A DNA stretch of 6,497 nucleotides from Limisphaerales bacterium (GCA_003133815.1 PKZR01000013.1:1-6497), one strand, 5' to 3'. Counted from the first letter of the stretch, positions 1 through 5,891 are shown. Numbers and translations are program-made. The notes: generated by a model from the letters alone, not told the origin.

Positions 1-468
1 GCGCGTGGAGGCGACGAGATCTCCCGTGCCATCACCCGCCGCAGCCACCGCCAGCGGCGCAGCCTTGAGATTTTGCCAGCCTGCCAGAACCACAGAAAGC
101 CGCGCGTTGTCGCGTTTCCGCGCAGCCAGTTCCGCATCGGTGAACTTCAACGCCCTGCCCATCTCGCCGTTGTAGTTGGCGGACAATGTCTGAAGCTGCT
201 CATCAATCTGCTGCTGGAGACCGGTCAGGCTGGTATTCGCCGAATCATCCCCAGCCAGCACCTGACGCGCCGCCGCCTGGTATCGCGGAAACAGGTCCAG
301 CAGTTGCTCCAGCGGACGTTGAAATGTGTCGCCGCGCATTTCTTGCGTGCCAAAGTTGATGTCCTTGTTGACCGAGGTGCTGATGACATACAATAGCAGG
401 ACGGTCATCGGAACAACGCCGGTTGCTGCTGCGAGCAGAATGTAATGCCACAACTTTAATTTTCTCAT
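1..468 (-). CDS. Membrane-anchored sensor protein, N-terminal part (probable methyl-accepting chemotaxis protein), truncated by window edge
   Basis: The frame is open from an ATG at 468 to the left edge (156 codons, no stop), so only the N-terminus is seen. Residues 1-7 are basic (MRKLKLW). Residues 8-30 form a hydrophobic segment (HYILLAAATGVVPMTVLLLYVI), likely an uncleaved transmembrane anchor. The rest looks like a helical extracytoplasmic sensor domain, with NKDINFG, a FQRPLEQLL helix and a Gln-rich helix near 84-96. This architecture is familiar from chemoreceptors and sensor kinases that start TM-helical bundle; the signalling domain is outside the window, so the class is not proven. 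The chemoreceptor reading is inferred mainly from a near-consensus sigma-28 promoter 73 nt upstream (542-568). An in-frame TAA two codons before the ATG makes 468 the first usable start. No strong Shine-Dalgarno is seen; the leader just before the start is a T5A5 run. Confidence 0.75.
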   Translation of the reverse strand, partial: MRKLKLWHYILLAAATGVVPMTVLLLYVISTSVNKDINFGTQEMRGDTFQRPLEQLLDLFPRYQAAARQVLAGDDSANTSLTGLQQQIDEQLQTLSANYNGEMGRALKFTDAELAARKRDNARLSVVLAGWQNLKAAPLAVAAAGDGTGDLVASTR

Positions 469-541
469 TTTTTAAAAACCTATGCGTTAAAAACGCTTCC
501 GCCTGCGAAACGAACAAAAGTCTTGAGCCATCTCAACTGTT

Positions 542-568
542 ACATCGGCGAATGCGCAAAAAACTGTA
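542..568 (-). promoter_or_regulatory. Near-consensus sigma-28 (FliA) promoter for the left-edge sensor gene
   Basis: Read on the minus strand, TACAGTTT (568-561) is followed by exactly 11 nt (560-550) and then GCCGATGT (549-542). The enterobacterial FliA consensus is TAAAGTTT-N11-GCCGATAA, so this matches 7/8 and 6/8 with ideal spacing. Initiation would be near 535, giving a leader of about 67 nt before the ATG at 468. The site is correctly placed and oriented for the sensor gene, and a perfect copy of the same promoter type lies upstream of cheW in this window. Confidence 0.75.
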
Positions 569-621
569 GACGATAAGTAACTAACCTTGCCTGCTTCATA
601 TTTTATGTATAAATCCTATTC

Positions 622-644
622 TGGCAGCCATTTAAAGGCCGCCA
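622..644. promoter_or_regulatory. Imperfect palindrome upstream of the sensor-gene promoter
   Basis: The 23-nt element has the form TGGCnGCCnTT...AAnGGCnGCCA, with both strands agreeing at 18 of 23 positions around an AT-rich centre. It lies about 54 bp upstream of the sigma-28 -35 element. Its symmetry would suit a dimeric regulator, but no known operator is recognised and it could be chance. The remaining sequence between 570 and 747 is AT-rich and shows no supportable gene. Confidence 0.2.
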
Positions 645-747
645 AACTTGCCTGAATTCGTGTTTTGTTTGCGCATTATTGAATTCTCAAAGCATTTTAT
701 GGTGTGAGATTGAACCGTTTGTGGACAACACGTCACCGGTAATTCGC

Positions 748-784
748 AGATAATAAAACAGGGCCGGATTTGAGTCCGGCCCTG
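748..784 (-). terminator. Rho-independent terminator, minus strand
   Basis: CAGGGCCGGA (759-768) and TCCGGCCCTG (775-784) form a perfect 10-bp GC-rich stem with a 6-nt loop. On the minus strand the stem is followed directly by TTTTATTAT (758-750), the classic intrinsic terminator layout; on the plus strand no T-run follows. It faces transcripts arriving from the right, so it most likely ends the cheW-mcp-oprB transcript, about 500 nt after the porin stop. It would also insulate the downstream sensor gene, which has its own promoter. Confidence 0.85.
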
Positions 785-801
785 GTGGTGATGAGGTTTA
801 T

Positions 802-819
802 ACGCCTTCACCAAGGCGT
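802..819. other. Short perfect hairpin next to the terminator
   Basis: ACGCCTT (802-808) and AAGGCGT (813-819) form a perfect 7-bp stem with a 4-nt loop. It sits 17 bp from the terminator stem on the side transcription reaches first, with no T-run of its own. It may be a 3'-end stabilising or pausing structure for the same transcript; by itself it is weak evidence. Confidence 0.35.
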
Positions 820-915
820 TCAGGATGCGACGCGACCAACATCAATCGCTGCCCGAGCCGCGCCGCGAGCAAAACCTCTCTGCCAACCCTAAAACGGGCA
901 GCGAAATCTCATCTG

Positions 916-1142
916 TCAATTACCATGCCCAAACGATTGGATTTGCGAAACACGTATCTTGGCAAATCCCAGCGCTATTTTGTCACTGATCATGTACACA
1001 CGCTTTGCAATCTTGGCCGCCAAAAATCCTTCAAGCCGTCTTCCGGGAGGATTTCTTTCCGGACCTGGATCGCGGTTGCCGGCGTTGGCAACGTGCGACT
1101 GATTGCAGGATTATAATTGGCAGGGAAGATGCGGCTCCCCAT
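916..1142 (-). pseudogene. Possible small gene broken by a one-base frameshift (unrecognised, tentative)
   Basis: On the minus strand an ATG at 1142 opens a 50-codon frame ending at 990. Its middle part (PATAIQVRKEILPEDGLKDF) looks protein-like and uses G/C-ending codons heavily. After that the frame gives a poor tail and stops, while the adjacent frame reads on as LAAKIAKRVYMISDKIALGF and then to a TGA at 916-918. The frames meet at a run of five T (minus strand; A5 at 1022-1026), and one extra T would join them into about 75 residues. I do not recognise the product. An opposite-strand 63-codon frame (925-1116) is codon-aligned with the second part, so strand and coding status are uncertain. 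Otherwise the 455 bp from 820 to 1275 hold no gene or RNA that I can identify. Confidence 0.22.
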
Positions 1143-1279
1143 ATATTGCCATTCTTCTAGTGATTATTGCTGAACAAAGGCACCCCGGTTGGAAATTGGA
1201 AACTTTGCCTGCCGATTCCTTGGCCTTACAGCGCAAAATCCAGCTTGAAAGGCGATGCTTTGAAGTTTCAGTCATTGTT

Positions 1280-2689
1280 TCAAAAATCAATGATGAGGCG
1301 CAAGGTCGCGACCCAGGCCGCTTCTGGGGAAGATTGGCCGCCGGGATGTCGGATCCATTGCAGATCGGGTTTGAGGGCGAAGAACTGGGTGACCTGGCAT
1401 TGGTAATACCCTTCCAGTGAACTCTCATTGTGGGTATAGCCTGCACCGTCCGCGTGGCTGAGTGCTGCCCAGCTGCAATATATTCCTGTTCCATCGTTGT
1501 CCCGCCCCGGCAACAGACCGGTTGCGCTGGTGCCCACGCCAATGTGATGCACAACCGGGCTGACCTGAGGATTTGCGGAACCATACTGGGCAAATATGTT
1601 GATGCCCCTTTTGTCATCGGTGGCACCCGGTTGGCGCTTCCAGACCTGCTGTTCAGCCACCGCATAGTAGCCGGAAGTTCCGTCCTGCGACCCGCCATCA
1701 AACCGGCTCACCTCTCCCGTATTGTGCCAGAAACCCGCCGCCACCCGGCCCGGTCCGAATCGTCCGGTTCCTGAATACTTGAGGCCGGCTTCCCCAATCT
1801 GGTAGGGATTATGAAAATCGTACGAGGAAAGGTCGCGCAGGTTGTCCGTATAAATGCCAACACCGCAATAAAACCACTCCGTGAGATAGACAAACAAGTT
1901 TGCGCTCAAAGCGGGATGGGGATACGTCGGGAAATTCAAAAGTGTCGGGCTGTAACCGGCGCTGGAATTGATAAAACCGGAAGCGCTTGGCAAATTGTCA
2001 AATTCGGCATTTGCATCCACCTGTCCGGCCTTCAGCCGGAGATGGTCATTTGCAAATTTTTGTTCATACCAAATTTCCTCAACCTGGCTTAGGTGATACC
2101 CGTCTATATTGTCGAAGCCTTGGACATCACCAATTTCGTCCGAGCCGTGAGGTCCATACCGGGAGTAATATTGCGCAAAAAATGTGCCGCCGTGAATGCC
2201 CAGCAAGGGTTCGGGGTCAAAAGTCAAATTCAGGTCGAGCAGACCGCGCTGGATGCCGCGCTGGGGAATGCCGTTACCCAATCCAACCGAGGTGTCTGTT
2301 GTGAAATGCCCGGCAAAAGTCAGCCCGTTCGTTTCTAGCGATGATCGCGACCCTCCCCAGTCGCTGGTAAATCGCGACCACTTCCACCAAGGCAACCCTA
2401 CACCAAACCATTCGGCATTGGTGATTCCGGAAACGGATGTGGAAACCGACGGCGGCGGCAAGGTTCGTTCACCAGGTTGGGAACCCAGATAAGCCAGTTC
2501 ATTGGTTGCAGAATTCTCCCCTGCCCAAGCAGATGAAGCGTTAGCTTGGAACAACGAAATTATCAACCCCCACCAGACAGTGTGAAGAACGGGGACTATG
2601 AACCGGCCATTCCCCCTGACAATCAATGATGCCACATCTTCAACCCAAACCCGTTTTGGGCTGGGCCCTGATGACGAGCCCCGTTTCAT
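1280..2689 (-). CDS. OprB-family carbohydrate-selective outer-membrane porin
   Basis: The 469-residue product has a signal sequence whose hydrophobic core is at about 30-50 and whose likely cleavage site is after AWA at 54-56. The mature part looks like an OprB beta-barrel: a FTSDWGGSRSSLETNGLTF region (107-125) matching the family's opening DWGG.R..L...G strand, an amphipathic Gly/aromatic-rich middle, PDLQWIRHPGG near 441-451 and a last strand ending in Phe-469, as outer-membrane barrels do for BAM recognition. OprB porins admit glucose and related sugars across the outer membrane; substrate here is unknown. The ATG at 2689 is supported by AAGGAA seven nt upstream. The pre-core N-region is unusually long (about 30 residues). 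The gene starts only 19 nt after the chemoreceptor stop, so it is very likely co-transcribed with mcp and cheW. Family call is firm; sugar specificity is not. Confidence 0.88.
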   Translation of the reverse strand: MKRGSSSGPSPKRVWVEDVASLIVRGNGRFIVPVLHTVWWGLIISLFQANASSAWAGENSATNELAYLGSQPGERTLPPPSVSTSVSGITNAEWFGVGLPWWKWSRFTSDWGGSRSSLETNGLTFAGHFTTDTSVGLGNGIPQRGIQRGLLDLNLTFDPEPLLGIHGGTFFAQYYSRYGPHGSDEIGDVQGFDNIDGYHLSQVEEIWYEQKFANDHLRLKAGQVDANAEFDNLPSASGFINSSAGYSPTLLNFPTYPHPALSANLFVYLTEWFYCGVGIYTDNLRDLSSYDFHNPYQIGEAGLKYSGTGRFGPGRVAAGFWHNTGEVSRFDGGSQDGTSGYYAVAEQQVWKRQPGATDDKRGINIFAQYGSANPQVSPVVHHIGVGTSATGLLPGRDNDGTGIYCSWAALSHADGAGYTHNESSLEGYYQCQVTQFFALKPDLQWIRHPGGQSSPEAAWVATLRLIIDF

Positions 2690-2696
2690 AATTCAG

Positions 2697-2702
2697 TTCC
2701 TT
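2697..2702 (-). promoter_or_regulatory. Shine-Dalgarno site fixing the porin start
   Basis: AAGGAA on the minus strand lies 7 nt before the porin ATG at 2689, within the 19-nt gap after the chemoreceptor stop. It is the clearest ribosome-binding site in the window and supports translation from an ATG that gives an unusually long signal-sequence N-region. Confidence 0.7.
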
Positions 2703-2708
2703 GCGGAT

Positions 2709-4316
2709 TTAAAAATCCTTGAAGTCGCCTTCCATGGGGATTTCTTTACGGCCATTGGTCACACTAGCTGTCATGGCTTGGGCGTGGCCGTTTCCGTGAA
2801 TCGCGGTTAACCGTTTGGCCGAAGGCGCGATATAATGGGCTTCCTTGGCGCGCGAATGTGCCGCAGGTTTGCTGGTCTGGGTGGTCTGGCCATTGCCGCC
2901 AACAAGTCGTAGCAACTGCGCAACGGACTCCTTCATCGTCAAGGCTTGGGCGTTGAGCTCTTCCGCTGCAGCCGCGCTTTCTTCCGCGTTCGCGGCATTG
3001 GATTGGGTCACCTTGTCCATCTGGCCCACGGCGATGTTGATCTGCGTGATGCCCTGTGTCTGTTCGCGCGATGCACCGGCCACTTCGGCGGCCAGTTCGT
3101 CCACCTGCCGCGCCTTGACCACAATCTCGTTCAACGTCAGCGAAACCTTGCTGCTGATGTCCACGCCCTGGGCGGTTTTGGCGATGGCGCCTTCTATCTT
3201 GGCGGCGGTTTCCTTGGCGGCCTGTGCGCTGCGCTGGGCAAGGTTGCGGACTTCATCGGCAACCACGGCAAAGCCCATGCCGGCTTCCCCTGCCCGCGCG
3301 GCTTCCACGGCCGCGTTCAAGGCCAGGATATTGGTTTGAAATGCAATCTCATCAATGGTCTTGATAATCTTTGCGATGTCGTCGGAGGAAATTTTAATTG
3401 CCTCCATCGCGGCGCTCATCGTCTGCATGTCAATCACGCCTTTATCGGCCGCAGCGCGCGCCTGTTTGGCCAGGTCGTTGGCCTTCTGGGCGTTTTCCGA
3501 ATTACGTTTGGTCATGCTGGCCATCTCTTCCAGCGATGAACTGGTTTCCTCCAGCGAGGCCGCCTGTTCGCTCGATCCTTCCGCCAGCGACTGGCTGGAG
3601 CCGGAAACCTGGTCGGCAGCCGAGGTCACCTGCTCGGCGTCTTCGCCGAGAGAAGATGAAACTCTCCGGAGCACCCGGTTCAATCCCGTGACAACGATGA
3701 ATGCCAAAAACGTGCTGATGGCCACCTCGCAAAGCACCGCCGAAGCGAGTAAAATTTTGGATGATTTGGCGTTGTGCTGAACTGCGGCGGCTCCGTCTTT
3801 GCTTGCTTGGGTTTCATAATCGTTGAAATCCATGCTGAACTTGTCATAAGCCTCATACGTTGTTCGTCCAGAAGCCATCAAAAGAGCCAGCGCCTCCTCA
3901 TTTTTACCGGCATCACTGAGTTGCAGTATGGGCGCACGGGCAGCGATATAATCCTGTCCCGCCTGCTTCATTTTTTCATAAATATCCTTTTCCTGCGGAT
4001 TATTGCAGATCGTCTCAATGCCGTTCATCAGTTTCGCATTTTCTGTGGAAATCTCCGTCATCGTGCCTTCGAGAGTCTGCTTTTCATCCACATTGGTGGA
4101 AACAACGTGCTGAATAAGCGCCAGATGTGCCTGCGTAATGTGTTGCATGAGATCCGAGGACATGTCCATTCCGGGGATGGCGACGTTGGCCAGTTCATCC
4201 GTATGTTCGCCAATGGTGCGCATGGAGAACCAAGCCATTGCTCCCATGATGGCGCTCAGCGCCACGATAACAGTAAAGCCAGCGATGATTCGTTTTCCGA
4301 CTGTCATGTTTTTCAT
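2709..4316 (-). CDS. mcp: Methyl-accepting chemotaxis protein (HAMP-less, four-helix-bundle type sensor)
   Basis: This 535-residue transducer senses a ligand outside the inner membrane and controls the CheA kinase through CheW. Visible parts: TM1 at about 9-30; a helical sensor domain at about 31-187, fitting the 4HB_MCP type; TM2 at about 188-210; then, with almost no linker, the cytoplasmic coiled coil (about 224-470). The highly conserved hairpin tip that binds CheW/CheA is at 321-360 (IDEIAFQTNILALNAA...EAARAGEAG...VADEVRNLA). Likely methylation helices are QAASLEETSSSLEEMA (251-266) and NAEESAAAAEELNAQA (442-457). No proper HAMP domain fits after TM2. A flexible tail of about 65 residues ends in DFKDF, resembling the x-[HFYW]-x-x-[HFYW] tether for CheR/CheB. 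It sits 42 nt after cheW and 19 nt before the porin gene. The start ATG at 4316 has no strong SD (only AAGAA in an A/T-rich leader); an ATG at codon 4 is an alternative. Confidence 0.95.
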   Translation of the reverse strand: MKNMTVGKRIIAGFTVIVALSAIMGAMAWFSMRTIGEHTDELANVAIPGMDMSSDLMQHITQAHLALIQHVVSTNVDEKQTLEGTMTEISTENAKLMNGIETICNNPQEKDIYEKMKQAGQDYIAARAPILQLSDAGKNEEALALLMASGRTTYEAYDKFSMDFNDYETQASKDGAAAVQHNAKSSKILLASAVLCEVAISTFLAFIVVTGLNRVLRRVSSSLGEDAEQVTSAADQVSGSSQSLAEGSSEQAASLEETSSSLEEMASMTKRNSENAQKANDLAKQARAAADKGVIDMQTMSAAMEAIKISSDDIAKIIKTIDEIAFQTNILALNAAVEAARAGEAGMGFAVVADEVRNLAQRSAQAAKETAAKIEGAIAKTAQGVDISSKVSLTLNEIVVKARQVDELAAEVAGASREQTQGITQINIAVGQMDKVTQSNAANAEESAAAAEELNAQALTMKESVAQLLRLVGGNGQTTQTSKPAAHSRAKEAHYIAPSAKRLTAIHGNGHAQAMTASVTNGRKEIPMEGDFKDF

Positions 4317-4358
4317 AATAATATTTTTTCTTAAATGGTTGTTTTGTGATTTAAAGTT

Positions 4359-4868
4359 TCAGGCGGCGGCGCGGATTTGCGCAAGCTCGTCGGCGCACAG
4401 CACACGGTCAATATTGAGCAGGGTTTTGACCGTGCCTTTCACCTTGGCCATGCCGATGATGTAGTCGGTGGAAATTTTACCGCCGAAGTCCGGCGTTTCC
4501 TCGATGTCGCCATGAGTCAGGTTGACGACTTCCTCCACTCCATCCACCACCAGGCCCATCTGGGTGTTCTTGCCGTCGTGCATCTTCACCTGCACCACAA
4601 TGATGCACGTCTTCTCCGTGTCCTTGACATCGGTGAACCCGAAGCGCAGCCGCAGGTCTATCACCGGAATGATCTTGCCGCGCAGATTGATCACTCCCCT
4701 CACATAATTCGGCATCTGCGGGACGGTGGTGATGCTGGTTTGACGGATGATTTCACGCACCTTCAGGACATCAATCCCGTAGGATTCATTTTTCAGGTTG
4801 AACGTGAGGTGCTTGCCGGCTGATTTCTGCTGGTCGCCTTTTGCGGTTGATGAGGTTTCTGATGGCAT
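4359..4868 (-). CDS. cheW: Chemotaxis coupling protein CheW
   Basis: The 169-residue product is a single CheW domain after a polar tail of about 18 residues. It is a cytoplasmic adaptor linking receptors to CheA in signalling arrays. Diagnostic features are LTFNL...YGIDVLKVREI (21-40), the hallmark NLRGKIIPVIDLR (61-73, with the conserved Arg of NLRG), MGLVVDGVEEVV (104-115) and a C-terminal YIIGMAKVKG...LLNIDRVL (136-157). Length fits the family (about 150-170). The frame extends upstream to an ATG at 4967, but those 33 extra residues do not resemble CheW and that codon lies at the predicted start of transcription from the sigma-28 promoter (4968-4994), so 4868 is preferred. No clear SD precedes either start. 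It is the first gene of a likely cheW-mcp-oprB operon; no cheA, cheR or cheY is visible nearby. Confidence 0.94.
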   Translation of the reverse strand: MPSETSSTAKGDQQKSAGKHLTFNLKNESYGIDVLKVREIIRQTSITTVPQMPNYVRGVINLRGKIIPVIDLRLRFGFTDVKDTEKTCIIVVQVKMHDGKNTQMGLVVDGVEEVVNLTHGDIEETPDFGGKISTDYIIGMAKVKGTVKTLLNIDRVLCADELAQIRAAA

Positions 4869-4967
4869 AAAATAATTTTTGAAGATTGTGTCGCCAATCA
4901 AATGGCATCCTTGCTTGCACAAGGTTTTTGTAGTCCTATCTGACAACCCAACGGTATCTTCAAGCAT

Positions 4968-4994
4968 TTATCGGCTGGGGCCGGAAAAACTTTA
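4968..4994 (-). promoter_or_regulatory. Perfect-consensus sigma-28 (FliA) promoter of the cheW-mcp-porin operon
   Basis: Read on the minus strand: TAAAGTTT (4994-4987), then exactly 11 nt (4986-4976), then GCCGATAA (4975-4968). This equals the published enterobacterial FliA consensus TAAAGTTT-N11-GCCGATAA at all 16 positions with the right spacing. Transcription would begin near 4961, leaving a leader of about 93 nt before the cheW ATG at 4868. Sigma-28 transcribes late flagellar and chemotaxis genes, which agrees with the genes downstream. A FliA homologue must exist elsewhere in the genome for this to work. Confidence 0.92.
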
Positions 4995-5018
4995 GCAGAA
5001 ATCTTTCGGCAGCGTGGC

Positions 5019-5035
5019 GGCGACGCCCCGTCGCC
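5019..5035. repeat. Short palindrome, GCGACG/CGTCGC family, copy 1
   Basis: GGCGACG (5019-5025) and CGTCGCC (5029-5035) form a perfect 7-bp stem with a CCC loop. It lies about 25 bp upstream of the sigma-28 -35 element of cheW. Its arms share the GCGACG/CGTCGC core with the palindromes at 5169-5188 and 5197-5217. Another small hairpin, GCGTC/GACGC, sits next to it at 5046-5060. No T-run follows on either strand, so it is not a terminator. Confidence 0.45.
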
Positions 5036-5119
5036 AAATGTGCCCGCGTCGCCATGACGCACGTTTTGCTTTGCAAGAGCGTGTCTAAAAAATCGAAATC
5101 TAGCTTATCATTCTCATGT

Positions 5120-5153
5120 TCATCCTCAGTTTTGGCAGCTTTTTTGAGGATGA
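5120..5153. other. Inverted repeat TCATCCTCA / TGAGGATGA
   Basis: Perfect 9-nt arms at 5120-5128 and 5145-5153 flank a 16-nt spacer containing T-rich runs. It lies in the gap between the cytochrome stop and the cheW promoter. The minus-strand translation of this stretch is low-complexity (acidic EDEHEND after ILILKK), so it is more likely spacer DNA than gene. Function unknown. Confidence 0.3.
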
Positions 5154-5163
5154 GGATCAATAC

Positions 5164-5188
5164 GAAAATGGCGACGAGGGCGTCACCA
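5164..5188 (-). terminator. Terminator-like hairpin after the cytochrome gene; palindrome family copy 2
   Basis: On the minus strand TGGTGACG (5188-5181), a CCCT loop and CGTCGCCA (5176-5169) make an 8-bp stem (one G-U pair) followed at once by TTTTCG (5168-5163). This is a moderate intrinsic terminator about 93 nt beyond the cytochrome stop. It shares its GCGACGAGG core with the neighbouring palindrome at 5197-5217, so it may belong to a repeat family used as a terminator. Confidence 0.45.
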
Positions 5189-5196
5189 ATGACCCG

Positions 5197-5217
5197 GCTG
5201 CGACGAGGCGTCGCAGC
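5197..5217. repeat. Short palindrome, GCGACG/CGTCGC family, copy 3
   Basis: GCTGCGACG (5197-5205) and CGTCGCAGC (5209-5217) form a perfect 9-bp stem with an AGG loop. It lies 8 bp from copy 2 and shares the core GCGACGAGG...CGTCGC. On the minus strand it is the first hairpin reached after the cytochrome gene, so the two may act as tandem 3'-end structures. No T-run follows it. Confidence 0.5.
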
Positions 5218-5280
5218 TACAGTCATGGCAGAAGACTATACGTCCCGACACCACGGGCACGGATCATTTCACCGGGAGAT

Positions 5281-5844
5281 TTATTTTGCGCCCTGATCAA
5301 TCCAGGCCCGAACCAAACCGACCTGCTCGGCCGTCAGCGGTTTGGTGGGCGGACCCATCCGGCGCATCTGCGTCTGGAAGGTGGTGTTGGTAGACCCACC
5401 CTGAGGACCACCGGATTCCGGGCCGCCTTCTGGACGCGGTTGCATGTTGGGGGCGTTGGTGCCAAATCCCGCACCGGGTCCACCCTGCGGACCGCCCGGG
5501 CCGCGACGTGCGCGCGGCTTGGGCGGCATGGCACTCTTGGGATCAAGCTGCGAAACCGCCTTTACCAACAGGCTGTCCTGACTGTCGCCCGGCTTCAGCA
5601 CCGGACCGTTCTCCGTGCCACGCAACACGCCATCCAGGGTGTTCAGATTCAGTTGGGCACGCGGACGCTGATCGCCATGGCACCGGATGCACGAGGCCTT
5701 GAAAATGGGCAGAATGTCATTGGTATACGTCAAATTGGCATTTGTGGATGCCGGCGGAAGCTTGCTCCAGTCCACCTGCGCCTGCGCCACGGAAAGTCCT
5801 GCAAAAAGACAAACCGCAAAAAGAAAATTCACGTGTTTTTTCAT
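5281..5844 (-). CDS. Secreted single-heme c-type cytochrome (planctomycete/verrucomicrobial type) with Gly/Pro-rich insertion
   Basis: The 187-residue product has a Sec signal peptide (1-22, KK then hydrophobic, ending AQA) and so acts outside the inner membrane. A c-type heme site, CIRCH, lies at 52-56 within YTNDILPIFKASCIRCHGD; the cysteines attach heme and His is an axial ligand. AMPP at 105-108 supplies the probable Met ligand. The C-terminus, PLTAEQVGLVRAWIDQGAK (169-187), is the module that usually follows MPP closely in PSCyt1-like cytochromes of this group. Here about 57 residues rich in Gly, Pro, Arg and Asn separate them, so the protein is longer than a minimal domain. Redox partner unknown. 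ATG at 5844 is chosen; a TTG two codons upstream (5850) is less likely. No clear SD. The gene is divergent from pfkA and probably a separate unit from cheW. Confidence 0.88.
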   Translation of the reverse strand: MKKHVNFLFAVCLFAGLSVAQAQVDWSKLPPASTNANLTYTNDILPIFKASCIRCHGDQRPRAQLNLNTLDGVLRGTENGPVLKPGDSQDSLLVKAVSQLDPKSAMPPKPRARRGPGGPQGGPGAGFGTNAPNMQPRPEGGPESGGPQGGSTNTTFQTQMRRMGPPTKPLTAEQVGLVRAWIDQGAK

Positions 5845-5891
5845 AATCAATTTTACGGATGTTGAAATGTGATTGGTCCACTTGCAAGAGG

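Noticed and set aside
484..496. GCGTT-AAA-AACGC mini-hairpin just upstream of the sensor-gene start
   Set aside because: Only a 5-bp stem in an AT-rich leader; too weak to call a riboswitch or thermosensor, and no known leader motif is recognised.
632..814. 60-codon minus-strand frame
   Set aside because: It runs through the entire terminator hairpin and its T-run, and the product shows no recognisable feature.
925..1116. 63-codon plus-strand frame
   Set aside because: No SD or promoter and no recognised family; its codons are exactly antisense to an open minus-strand frame, so it may be a mirror. Kept only as an alternative in the 916-1142 entry.
1111..1275. 54-codon minus-strand frame starting 4 nt after the porin stop
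   Set aside because: Position suggests translational coupling, but it has no SD, an unremarkable Cys-rich product, and is the tail of a long shadow frame of the porin gene.
820..1275. Search for tmRNA, RNase P RNA, SRP RNA, tRNA or CRISPR in the gap after the porin gene
   Set aside because: No characteristic conserved segments, cloverleaf or regular repeats could be seen by eye.
4869..4967. N-terminal extension of CheW from an ATG at 4967 (33 extra residues)
   Set aside because: The extra residues do not resemble CheW, there is no SD, and the ATG abuts the sigma-28 -10 element, at or before the predicted transcription start.
4960..5226. 88-codon minus-strand frame in the cheW-cytochrome gap
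   Set aside because: Low-complexity translation, no SD, passes through two inverted repeats and the whole sigma-28 promoter, and overlaps the extended cheW frame; most likely non-coding.
5845..5850. TTG start at 5850 for the cytochrome
   Set aside because: The ATG two codons later gives a normal signal peptide (MKKH...), and no SD favours the TTG.
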